DNA of 64,000 bases, from NCBI GenBank assembly GCA_041912595.1, contig JAYRMR010000004.1, forward strand, positions 76,153 through 140,152, given 5' to 3'. Each line of letters starts with the position of its first letter. Positions within the stretch are counted from its first letter, which is position 1. A program made the translations under genes and the position numbers. The notes beneath the pieces were generated by a model. That model had not been told where the DNA came from, did not search any database, and worked only from the letters and a program-made list of their open reading frames with translations. This DNA comes from Roseateles_B sp041912595 (GTDB lineage: Bacteria; Pseudomonadota; Gammaproteobacteria; Burkholderiales; Burkholderiaceae_C). Shown here piece after piece: positions 52,700 to 62,000 of this stretch.

Positions 52700-52945
52700 G
52701 CGAAGCCTCAAACTGCGGCCGTCCGAGTTCAAACTAAAGCGCAAATAGTTCGAACTACAGCGCAAACCGACAACCAACCGCGGCCTCCTGAGTTCAAGCC
52801 ACTGTCGGATTTCACTGAAGGCTGAACTCGCAGGCTAGGTCGATCAATGACTTGCGCGCCGGCTTGTCACGCACTCCTGAATCCGCGTCTCGTTCAAGTC
52901 TGAATTCTTGGCAAAGCGTTTCACTCAACTCTGAACTCGCGACCA
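52700..52945. repeat. Degenerate GTTCAgACTTCAGcGc-type repeat patch (right)
   Basis: Several ~20-base units in both orientations: tandem AGTTCAAACTAAAGCGCAAA and AGTTCGAACTACAGCGCAAA near 52726 and 52747, TTTCACTGAAGGCTGAACTC near 52810, a GTTCAAGTCTGAATTC unit near 52892 and TTTCACTCAACTCTGAACTC near 52919. The consensus equals that of the left patch at 48246-48376. Spacing is irregular and there are no spacers of even length, so it is not a CRISPR. IS21-family ends carry multi-copy ~20-base repeats, so a relic end is one reading. No gene is seen in 52641-53040. Confidence 0.65.
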
Positions 52946-53040
52946 GTGCGAGCCTGGTCAAGGTATCGGCCGCGGTCACAAGTGGCATCGACTCGGCGTA
53001 TCGGGTGATCGCGCTCATGGCTGAGGGGCCTTGGCGCGAA

Positions 53041-53066
53041 TGAACCGCCCGGGGTATCGTGGAGGC
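53041..53066 (+). repeat. IS left terminal inverted repeat
   Basis: 26 bases that match the reverse complement of 54329-54354 at 23 positions; they start with TGAACCGCCC. Confidence 0.88.
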
Positions 53067-53079
53067 CCGTTGGTTTAGG

Positions 53080-53992
53080 TCAGACGGTCGCGGCCTGACT
53101 AGCGCGTTGTCGATGGTAGATGGCCTCGAATTCAGCCGGCGGGACGTAGCCCAGGGGCTCCATCAGGCGGTGATGGTTGAACCAAGCCACCCATTCCAGC
53201 ATGGCCAGTTCCACCGCCCGATTGGTCTTCCAGGGCCAGCGCCGATGGATCACCTCGACTTTGTAGAGCCCGTTGATGGTCTCGGCCAGCTCGTTGTAGT
53301 AGCTGTCCCCCTGGAGCCTACTGAGGGCTCATTCCCAGCTTCGGCCAATCGCTTGCTGTAGCGAATGGACAGGTATTGCGAGCCCCTGTTGAAGTGATGC
53401 GTCAGGCTGCCATCCTCAGAGGGTTTGCGGTCGTACAGCGCCTGCTCCAGTGCATCGAGCACGAACTCGGTGTGCATCGAACTGCTCTGGCGCCAGCCCA
53501 CGATGCGCCGGCTGAACACATCCACCAAGAGCGCCACGTAGACCCAGCCCTGCCAGGTTGAGAAGTTGGTGAAGTCCGAGACCGAGAGCCGGTTGGGCCG
53601 CTCGGCGCGGAACTGCCGGTTGACCCGGTCCAGGGGGCACGGCGCCTTGGGATCAGGAACGGTGGTGCGCACCGCCTTGCCGCGACACACGCCCTGCATG
53701 CCCTCCTGGCGCATCAATCGCTCCACTGTACAGCGCGCCAATGCGACGCCCACACGGTTGAGCTGACGCCAGACCTTGTCGGCGCCATAGACCTGCATGG
53801 TGCCCTGCCAAACACGCTGAACATGCGGCAACAAGCTTGCGTCACGCTGCGCGCGAAGCGAGCACAGCACCGGGTTACGCTGACGGGCGGCATGGCGCCA
53901 GTACGCCGATGGGGCGATCTGCATGACGCGACAGATCGACTCGACCCCGAACTGCTAGCGATGCTGGTCGACGAAGGCCTTCAGGACTTGAT
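53080..53992 (-). pseudogene. IS3 transposase orfB remnant
   Basis: The frame resembles the DDE transposase of IS3-family elements (VYGADKVWRQL, CTVERLMRQEG, VALLVDVFSRRIVGWR, NHHRLMEPLGYVPPAEFEA). Four lesions or substitutions are visible: an in-frame TAG at 53955-53957 (VDQHR-stop-QFGVES), a one-base loss in the five-C run at 53307-53311 just after EPSVGSRG, which shifts the frame of the last 75 codons or so, and a changed catalytic site HFNRG where HSDRG is expected. The end reads ...RASQAATV and stops at 53080. It cannot make an active enzyme. Confidence 0.88.
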
Positions 53993-54304
53993 TCGGCGGT
54001 CGAGTTCCGCCTGGGCGAAAAACCCGCTGTCCAGCTTCAGGATCTCGTTGGCCTTGCGCAATTCACGCACCTCGCGTTCGGGTTCCTTCACGCGCTGGGC
54101 CTCGCTGGTCGCCACGCCTTCGCGCACACCGGCATCAACTTCTGCGCGCTTGACCTATTCGTTCAGCGTCTGCGGCATACAGCCGATCTTGGGCGCAATG
54201 GACTCGATGGCCGCCCACAGCGACGGAGTCTCCCCGCGGTGCTCTTGCACCATCCTCACCGCGCACTCACGCACCTCAGGCGAAAGCTTGTTCGACTTGC
54301 TCAT
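53981..54304 (-). pseudogene. IS3 transposase orfA remnant
   Basis: Starts at 54304 with MSKSNKLSPEVRECAVRMVQ, the helix-turn-helix protein of IS3-family elements. A TAG at 54155-54157 replaces the Trp codon in the usual QTLNEWVKRAEV and ends the frame early; the downstream part (VKRAEVDAGVREGVAT...AQAELDRRIKS) stays readable to 53981. It overlaps orfB as in intact elements. Confidence 0.88.
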
Positions 54305-54328
54305 GGTTCTATCCTCCCAGGGTGTTGA

Positions 54329-54354
54329 GCCTCCTCGAAACCCGGGGCGGTTCA
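54329..54354 (-). repeat. IS right terminal inverted repeat
   Basis: Partner of the left repeat at 53041-53066; reverse complement begins TGAACCGCCC and three positions differ. Confidence 0.88.
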
Positions 54355-54409
54355 CTTCGGCCGCCTTCAATTCGCCAACGGGTAAGACGGCATTGCGCGA
54401 ATGCTTCCC

Positions 54410-54438
54410 TTGACATAGCGTTCAAGTCCGACTCAAAG
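54410..54438 (+). promoter_or_regulatory. Candidate promoter of the giant-gene operon
   Basis: A perfect -35 TTGACA at 54410-54415, a 17-base spacer and TCAAAG as a weak -10. It lies 30 bases before the AAGGGGAG site of the first small frame. It is just outside the right inverted repeat of the IS element. Confidence 0.4.
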
Positions 54439-54467
54439 CCGAGGGCTGCGAGCGAAGGGGAGAGACC

Positions 54468-54548
54468 ATGCGAATAATCCAGCAGTACACCGTTGGCGTG
54501 CTCAACGTGTTGCGCCGTCTCGCATCTCTGGCGGGGCGCTATGTCTAA
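54468..54548 (+). CDS. Short leader-like frame coupled to the first giant gene
   Basis: A 26-codon frame, MRIIQQYTVGVLNVLRRLAS and six more residues, with AAGGGGAG six bases upstream, the best ribosome-binding site in this region. It ends at TAA 54546-54548, overlapping the ATG of the giant gene (54541). Such an overlap lets ribosomes that finish here restart at the giant gene, which has a weak site of its own. It could be a leader or a small helical peptide in its own right. Confidence 0.5.
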   Translation: MRIIQQYTVGVLNVLRRLASLAGRYV

Positions 54549-57500
54549 AGGCAAATTCTTCGATTTGTTCACTGGCATCCCCAGCGCGCTGTTCGCGCTT
54601 AGGACCACGGCCTCAAGCGTTCTAAGGCCCGAGCCCGATGGCCGCGTTGCGATCTCTGGGATGCTCAACGCCAGCCTTTTCGGTACACCCTTCGAAGTAA
54701 GAGTGCCGGATTCAGACCCAATGATTGCTGGCGCGGCAGAGCCAGGCGAGGCGAGGCAACTTCATTCTTGTCCACCCATATCCGTAAGGCAGGACGTTGT
54801 CAGTGCCGGCACCGGACCGGGCATCGCAGTCCGCAAGTGGACTTTCGGCAAGGTGGCCGGCGAGGCCACTAGTGTCGTGTTCGACAAGTTCTCAGTGTGG
54901 TCTTGCAAGCAGTCGGACGCGCCGACGTACCCTGACAATTTTCAATTCGAATTGCTCTTGCCTGGCGTCGGCGTCAATGATGTGCAAGTGGAGCGGGGTC
55001 TCGATGCTGAGTCCGAGGGTAGATCTGAAGGTGGCCCGGCATACGCCGGCTGGTTGCGTTCGGGGACGTCCGGAGGCGGTCGCCTAGTAGAAGACGCTGA
55101 AGGATGGATGGTCGAGCACAGCTGCACCCTCTATCCGCTGAGGTCGACCGAACCACGGCTTCAGCAGGCCGGCATTACGTTTGCGGCGACGCGCGGCAAC
55201 AACTTCCTCCCGCTCACACTCTTCGTCAACTACAAGAAGTCGGACGTGACGCGCATACGTCTGCATTTCACTGCTAAGGGCACGCCATCGACGCTAGACC
55301 TTGATGCGCCACAAACGCCTGTCTCCACGGCGCTCTTGTGCCTGATGCCGTCGCCAAAGTTCCCGTTGGTGCTCGCCTCGCCACAAAGCCAGGATGGGAA
55401 TTTGCCTGTCGATCGCGTGCGCATTGAACCGGGGCGGCTAAGCGCCTTCATGCACCGCGATGCTCGCATCAACATTAGTTTCGGCCAATGCGCGACGTGG
55501 TCCGGACCGGGGTCGTCTATCGAAGTCACTGCGGGGTTGCCACAGGCTGGCCATGACACGTCCCTCGTCCAGAGCGTGACCTTCGCTTCGATCTTGCCCT
55601 CGTCAACATCGATCCATGCCGATTCCCGGTTCGACGGCCTGCGAATCTTGGGCATCGATAGCACGGGCCGGCAAAGAGAGGTTCTCGAAGAGCAAGGCTT
55701 GCTGGCCAAGGTTTTGCTCAAGGCCGGTGCGGTCGCCAACCCCACGGCCCCGTTGGTAGACCTCGCCTGCGGCTGGCTCGGACCAAGGAAAGAACAGCGA
55801 TCGCAGGACGGTCGGCTCGGTGTGCTCCAGATGCCTGTCGGGCAAGCACTGCTGGAGGTGGACCGTAGTGCCAGTGGTTCGCCGTTCATCTACAAGCTTG
55901 CTGCAATCGCCGGCGCCGACCCCGAGCAGGACCAATGGGTAGGCAGTCTCACTTCGGTTTCGGCAACCCTGCACCTTCCGCCTTTCGGTGGAGCGGCTTC
56001 GTTCCTACAGACGAAGGACGAAGATGCGTTTTCGCGTTCGGTGCGTATGCGACTTCGCGCAACGGCAATCCTCGAGGCAAGTCAGTCGACGACGGCGCCG
56101 CGAATGCAGGTGCCACCAAACTGGCAAAAACTCTGGGAGCTCGACGGCCCGCAGGGACTCACGCTCCACGACCTTGCAAACCTAGGAACGGGCTTCGATG
56201 CGGTGTCACTCAGACAAATGCCGCAGCCTTCGGCAGCACAAGGTCAAGCGCAGGCAGAAGAGGGCAACGAGACCCTGGCGTACGCCACGCTCGGCCTCGT
56301 GCTTGCTTACGTCGCTGGTGCATACCAAGGTCAGGGCTGGAAGAAGTTTTTTGATCGTGAGTTGAAGCTCAACTTCGATGAAACCGCGCTGGACAAGTGG
56401 GCCGAGCGCAATCAGCTCGAAGACGTCGTCGTTAGCCTGAGCAAACTGCGCAGCAGTGCCACACAAAGGAACTGGTTCCGAAAGTTCGTGCGAGACAACC
56501 TGAAGCCGGGCGACTCCGCGACGGGGGCGCTCTGGCCATTTGCCGCAGGGTTGGGCATTCCCCTCTACGAAGGTGCTGATCCCGCAACGGCTACGTGGCT
56601 GTGGGACATGAAGCGCAATGACAAGGGGCTGACGTGCGCGTTCGCATTCGACTACAGCCGGGTCGCAACTTTTTCGCCGGCTGCGTTGAACCTCGGGGCC
56701 AACTTCTTCAAGGAGTCAGCGGCAAAGGATCCCACCCTCTGGCCGAGAACGCGTGCGCAGCAGCCTGGACAGTTGCCGGGAGCGGTGGAAGATCCGGGCA
56801 GCAACCTCTGGAGCGGAGTCTTCATCGCGGACGTGCCGCTGGTGTTGCCCGAAGTGCCGACAGGCGCCGAATTTTTTAAGCGCCTGCGCGACGAGATGAA
56901 TGCGGGCCTGCGGCTGGAGTACGGCTGGCTCGATGCAAACGGCCATACATGGAACGCGCTGTGGAAGAGCGATGTGGGCGATGTGCGTCTTTATCCTTTC
57001 GATTCTTCAAAAAGCCCACCGCTGGAACTCATGCTGTCGGCGTACCGCAGCACCGGGACACAAGGTAAAGCGGCGACATCGGCCCTGACGCTCCGTCTGG
57101 TTCTTCACTCGGTGATCGACAAGCGCACGGGCAAGCCAGTAGAACTTGTCGGCGAAGGGCAGTTCAGCGCTGTGTCGGGCCAGCAATCGATCTTTGAGTT
57201 GAAGCCGAGAGACGGCATCGCGGTCGACACGCAATCTCTCCCCGGCTTCGAGAAGTTGTCCTTTAAGCGCTTTCGAACCGACTTCCGCTCGGCCACGCTC
57301 GAGGTGGACTTGGTCGCGGGCCAAACGTTGCGCGATGCCATCCCGTTTTTCGACCGCGCCGGAATCGAGGCGGTGATGTCGATCCCGCTAGATAGCGGAG
57401 GTGCGCCAAGTCTCGCGCTGAGGATGCCGACGGAGGCGCCCTCGCTAATGTTCGACAAATGGCCGATCGGCATTCGTGCAATTGAGTTCCTCCTGGGTAA

Positions 57501-59073
57501 GTCGATCCGAAGCCGTATCCATTTCGCCTTGGACACAGGCATTCCGGGAATCAAGCGCACCGGTGGTCATGTCGACGTCATGGCGAAGGGTCATGACGTG
57601 GGATTCGACGTTTCGCTCTACGAGGTTGACATCGATCTCAAGGCGTTCGGTGTTGGAATCACCGGGGCACTTGCATGGCGCAATCCCACCCAAGGCATAG
57701 GCGGGGGAGCCGATGCTGACGGTGAAACCCTCGCAGACGCTGTGAAGCGAGACTTCTACGGGGCGGTGCGGGTGTCGGGCCTGTCAAGCTCGGGCGAGGC
57801 GGGCATCTACATCCGGATCGGTTCAGAAGGGCGACCGTTCTGGGTGGGGGCCTTAATGCTAGGAAAGGACCCATCGGTTGCTGGCACTAAGCTGCAGGAC
57901 TCGGTGTTCCTGATCGCTTATGGGGCCCAGCAGTCGGCTTCAGACGCATTGCGCCTAGCACTTGCGTCGCCAGAAAGTGTCTTGCCTCGTTCGTTGTTTC
58001 CTACCCGAGGTGAAGACCCCCTCAAGTGGCTCAACTCCTGGTGTCGTGCTTCGGACGGCCTCGGACTGGCGGTGGGCCTAACGGGGCAGTTCAGCCCGGA
58101 CCGCTACCTGGCGACTGCCCCCGGAGGGAGAGACAACCTCTCCATACTCTGGTCGGACTCCGGTCTGTTCTATGCGTCGGCCCGAATCAAGTTGCTCGCG
58201 GCGTTCGAAACCGACTTCCATCTGCTGATTGATTTCGCGAAGAAGCTGCTTTCCGCAGGTCTCCAGTTGCCTGGTCTGAAGGTGGGCGGCGGCGTCGAAG
58301 TCAATGCGGGATATTTCTCCGCCACGCTCGCATGGGGCGACAAACAGGGCCTCGGCCTTTCGATGGGCTATCCGCCCATCCGTACCGACCCCGACCTAGG
58401 CATTCCCACGCCTGACTGGAGCAAGGCGGTGTCTGCGCGGATCAGCGGCGCGTGGCCCATCAACACCTTTCAGGGCGGGTTCAAAGCCTGGTACTTCACC
58501 AACCCGGTCAGCTTCGGTTTGGGCTTGGCCGTGCGCGTGGGATACAGCAACTCGTGGCAGGTGACGGGCAGCAGCATCGCAGATGCTCGCGCCGATGTGG
58601 GCGTCATGGTAGGCGGAACGATCATGTTCTGTCGCAAGCAGGTGGTAGCGACGGAAGCGCCAGCGCTTCGCTTCACGGATTCGGCGTGCGCCGATGTAGA
58701 TCGTGGCTGGCTGCTCGATGCGATTGAGGTGTTCGTGGACGTGCGCCAGGACGCCATGCCCGTCAGTGCTTCGATCTTTGCGGACGTTTGGGGGCATGCC
58801 TCAGTCGTTTTCCTTGGCATCACCATCGCGGGCGTTCGCATCGACGCGCGCGCGGCGTTCAACGTCAATGGCGAATTGGAGCGGGGCATTCTTTTCATGG
58901 GAGCCAGTTTCGACTTCACGGTGTCGGTAAAGATCGGCTGCAGTTCCTATTCGACGAGCTGCCATTTCTCCATCGTTATGGTCAACCGCGGTTCGGGCCC
59001 CGTCGGGGATTGCAACCGGCTCCAGGCAGACCTAGTAGACCGTTTACTGGCCGCCGAAGCGGAGGTGCTATGA
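54541..59073 (+). CDS. Giant protein of unknown function, 1510 residues
   Basis: I do not recognise this protein. There is no signal peptide. The N-terminal 500 residues are strand-rich (VRVPDSDPMI, LHLPPFGGAASFL); a helical stretch follows near 590-650 (TLAYATLGLVLAYVAGAYQG); then come long runs of amphipathic strands with Gly and Phe/Tyr (GVGITGALAWRN, GGVEVNAGYFSATLAWGDKQ) up to about 1400, and a Cys-rich end (IGCSSYSTSCHFSIVM). The pattern suggests a large beta-solenoid or barrel-like body. The DNA is visibly less GC-rich than the chromosome, with weaker third-position bias, so it is probably imported. It is translationally coupled to the next giant gene (ATGA, GGAGG). Confidence 0.8.
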   Translation: MSKGKFFDLFTGIPSALFALRTTASSVLRPEPDGRVAISGMLNASLFGTPFEVRVPDSDPMIAGAAEPGEARQLHSCPPISVRQDVVSAGTGPGIAVRKWTFGKVAGEATSVVFDKFSVWSCKQSDAPTYPDNFQFELLLPGVGVNDVQVERGLDAESEGRSEGGPAYAGWLRSGTSGGGRLVEDAEGWMVEHSCTLYPLRSTEPRLQQAGITFAATRGNNFLPLTLFVNYKKSDVTRIRLHFTAKGTPSTLDLDAPQTPVSTALLCLMPSPKFPLVLASPQSQDGNLPVDRVRIEPGRLSAFMHRDARINISFGQCATWSGPGSSIEVTAGLPQAGHDTSLVQSVTFASILPSSTSIHADSRFDGLRILGIDSTGRQREVLEEQGLLAKVLLKAGAVANPTAPLVDLACGWLGPRKEQRSQDGRLGVLQMPVGQALLEVDRSASGSPFIYKLAAIAGADPEQDQWVGSLTSVSATLHLPPFGGAASFLQTKDEDAFSRSVRMRLRATAILEASQSTTAPRMQVPPNWQKLWELDGPQGLTLHDLANLGTGFDAVSLRQMPQPSAAQGQAQAEEGNETLAYATLGLVLAYVAGAYQGQGWKKFFDRELKLNFDETALDKWAERNQLEDVVVSLSKLRSSATQRNWFRKFVRDNLKPGDSATGALWPFAAGLGIPLYEGADPATATWLWDMKRNDKGLTCAFAFDYSRVATFSPAALNLGANFFKESAAKDPTLWPRTRAQQPGQLPGAVEDPGSNLWSGVFIADVPLVLPEVPTGAEFFKRLRDEMNAGLRLEYGWLDANGHTWNALWKSDVGDVRLYPFDSSKSPPLELMLSAYRSTGTQGKAATSALTLRLVLHSVIDKRTGKPVELVGEGQFSAVSGQQSIFELKPRDGIAVDTQSLPGFEKLSFKRFRTDFRSATLEVDLVAGQTLRDAIPFFDRAGIEAVMSIPLDSGGAPSLALRMPTEAPSLMFDKWPIGIRAIEFLLGKSIRSRIHFALDTGIPGIKRTGGHVDVMAKGHDVGFDVSLYEVDIDLKAFGVGITGALAWRNPTQGIGGGADADGETLADAVKRDFYGAVRVSGLSSSGEAGIYIRIGSEGRPFWVGALMLGKDPSVAGTKLQDSVFLIAYGAQQSASDALRLALASPESVLPRSLFPTRGEDPLKWLNSWCRASDGLGLAVGLTGQFSPDRYLATAPGGRDNLSILWSDSGLFYASARIKLLAAFETDFHLLIDFAKKLLSAGLQLPGLKVGGGVEVNAGYFSATLAWGDKQGLGLSMGYPPIRTDPDLGIPTPDWSKAVSARISGAWPINTFQGGFKAWYFTNPVSFGLGLAVRVGYSNSWQVTGSSIADARADVGVMVGGTIMFCRKQVVATEAPALRFTDSACADVDRGWLLDAIEVFVDVRQDAMPVSASIFADVWGHASVVFLGITIAGVRIDARAAFNVNGELERGILFMGASFDFTVSVKIGCSSYSTSCHFSIVMVNRGSGPVGDCNRLQADLVDRLLAAEAEVL

Positions 59074-62000
59074 GCGAATTCATCGAGGTGATGGCGGTGC
59101 TGCTGCCTTCCGTTAACCAAAACGTGTGCGTTCGGGTTCGCTGGATCGTGCGTGAAGCTTCAACCGGCGACGTCGTGTTCCCACTGCCAGAGGATTCTTT
59201 TCTGGTGGAGCTGGTCCAGACAGGCAGCAGCAACGTAGTGGAGCAGCGCACTGTTTGCCCGCACCCATACGTCATGATTGACCCGCCGAGGAAGCTGATC
59301 GAGTTGTCAAAGACGCCCGACGGCAAGCCCTATCCCAACTTGCTGCCCTTGCCGCACCCCTGGCGTCCTATCGACCCCGCGAAGGGCGACTTAACCGCTC
59401 CCGACAGCAGCACGCTCGCGCTCGGTGTTGCGCACTTGCTCGGTCATTCGAGTCCGTCGCGTGTTCATCGCCAGTTGGTCGATCTCGCGGCGGACGCCCT
59501 TCGATCAATGGAACGCGAAGGCATGCGGGCCGATACGTCCTCAGCGACTGCGGAGGAGATCGAGATCTGGGCAGAACTTTTTGCCACTTTGATACGTCGC
59601 TTTCCCAGGCACCCGTCTGAGCTAACTGGGCATGTGCGCAGCCGGTTGAAATCGTTCGGACGAATTCCGACAGCTGCGGAGGTTTTCCCTTGGGTTGAGA
59701 AAGCTCTCCCGGTCGACGCGGGCGCATGTGCTCGGGCGCTCGCATCCCAGCTCTGGCTCTTGTCGAAGATCGGAGCCGACGCGGCGCGCATCGCCGGTGA
59801 GGCAGCCAACATTCGTGGCTTGATGGGCATGCGCGCCGGTCAGGGCGGTGAACTGCTGGACTATTGGTGCGATGCCACACTCACGATGGCCGATCAACCG
59901 ACGCAAATTTGCCCGCCCGCGCGCCAAGGCGCGCGCGTCGTTGTTTCGGAGGCTTTTGGTCTTGGCGCCGACTTCCAGTTGTCGCCTGGCCAAACGGGGA
60001 GGGACATCAAGGTTCGAGTCACGCGCCAACGCTCGGCAGAGCTGGAAAAGTCGAGCTTCTACAGCTTCCCCCCCGACCTGCCTTTCGACACGTGCAAGGC
60101 GGGCACATTCAGGTTGAGCAAGGACGCATTCGATGCGGTGAGGGACACCCTGGTTAGTGACCGTCCTCCGCCGGACGCTTCGAAGTTCAGCGCGTGGGTG
60201 GACTACGAGATCGTTTCCTCGTTCCACGTGGACAAGGGGCATGAACTCACGGTCGACGATATTGAGACGATGTTCCTGCGGGCTAAGCCCGTTACAGGTG
60301 ATGGTCTCGTTGGGCTCAGGATTGTCCTACACAAGTCGACGGAAGCCGACTACGACTACGCCTTCAATGTGTACTGCCTGTGGGAAGGCGCATCTGAGGC
60401 GATGCAGAAGTACTTTGACAAGCCGGCAACGGATCCACCGATTGACGAGCTCCGCCCTTTCCTGATTACGCGGCGCTATTCGTTCCGAAGAGACTTGGCC
60501 GGCAACGCATTCCAGGACCCGGGGCGCATCTCAGCGCTGCGGCTCCTCGACGATCCACCGCACGAGGCCCTTCTCGGCCTCCCCAGCTCCATCGAGCAGG
60601 CAGGTGCCGCGGTCGCGTATCCCTCTCCGAGCGCTACGAAGCAGTGCGCGCAACTTTCAATCAGCTTGCGCGACATCTTTCCGTCCAATGGCGCACCACC
60701 TGAGGCTCGCTGGGAGAAACAAGGCGGCGGACGTCCCGACCAGTTCGACGCGCAGGGCATTTGGACGGTGGAGAGGACCCGTCCGGGAACGAGCGAATTG
60801 CCCGACAGCGCGCTCCCACAGCGCTATCGACTTTGGATCACCGGAGTGGATGTCTTCGGCCAGGAATCGGCGCCCGTTCCAGTAGTTGGTAGCGAGCCCC
60901 CTGACGAGCAAGGCCCAGCCAGGACGATCTTCGTGCCTCGGTGGCGCTCTGCTCCTTCGGCTGCGGAGGAGACAACCTGCACTCGCGATGGCGAGAGGCT
61001 CCTTGTGGAATGGACAGTCGCGCCACAGGAGTTAATCGGCAGCAGCGTTAGAGACTATTACCGGTTGCCGTTGAAGGCAGAGATCGTGATGATGCGGCGC
61101 CCGATCCGGGACACGCGAAAGCCGACCAACTCCTCGCAAGCGATAGGGCAGGTCGAGATCAATACGGTGCTTGAGCGCAGTGTCGACGCGAGAGCTGCCG
61201 AAGGTTGGGAGGTCTGGTGCCGCACCCACGCGGACGTGAAGTCAACCGACAGGCAGAAGGTCGAGTTCGCTCTGTTACTCGGCGACAAAGGGTATGAGTA
61301 CATAGCCCTGATCTCGCACGCTGTGCCTGACGACCGGCTGCGGTTCGTACAGCAAGATTCCCTTCAACTCGTGCGCTACTTGCGCCGCGGAACAGGCGCT
61401 GACAACAAGAGCCGATTCGACGAAGACAAGTGGGCCGTGCCGGCTCAGGGGCCAGGCTCGCAGTATCGAAACCATCCGCGTTTCAGCCCGAGCGCGGAAA
61501 GCCAAGCGGTCGCTGCGCTTCCCCCCGAGGACAAGTTTCCGCCACTTGATCTGCAGGCTTTCGCCGCCGACATTGTCCGCGCAAAGCCGGTCAGAGGTGT
61601 CGTCGGTGTGGATCGCGATCAAGTGTTGGCAAAGATCATCGAGTTGAAGGACTTGGATGACCGGCGCAAAGAGCGGGGGACTGCGCGGCGACTACTAATC
61701 GAGACGGCCATTCGACGCCTTGAAGAGCCGCCCCAGGATCCGATGAGTTTCGAAACGCTACTTGACAACCTCTTTACTCGGGAGGATGCGCAGCCCCGTG
61801 AGAAGTCGCATCCGATCATCGGCTTTCGCGGCGCTGTACGTCTGAAATGGAGCGCGAAACGACGAACTGATGCTGTCCCAGTGTCTCAGTACCGCGTGTA
61901 CTCGGCTCGATGCCCATGGCCGCTGCCGAAGACATCACCAGTAGCGACATTTGCAAACGGCGTACTTGAGTTCGAAGGAGGGAAGCCGCCTGCGTCGGTC

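Larger units (their letters stand above)
53041..54354 (-). mobile_element. Decayed IS3-family insertion sequence
   Basis: A 1314-base element bounded by 26-base inverted repeats at 53041-53066 and 54329-54354, identical at 23 of 26 positions (TGAACCGCCC, then GGGT, TCG and GGAGGC are shared). Its orfA and orfB on the minus strand are both damaged. No short target duplication is seen (GAA at left, CTT at right), so one flank was probably rearranged after insertion. Confidence 0.9.

Noticed and set aside
52700..52945. Possible CRISPR array
   Set aside because: Units are imperfect, occur in both orientations and have uneven spacing; no cas genes nearby.
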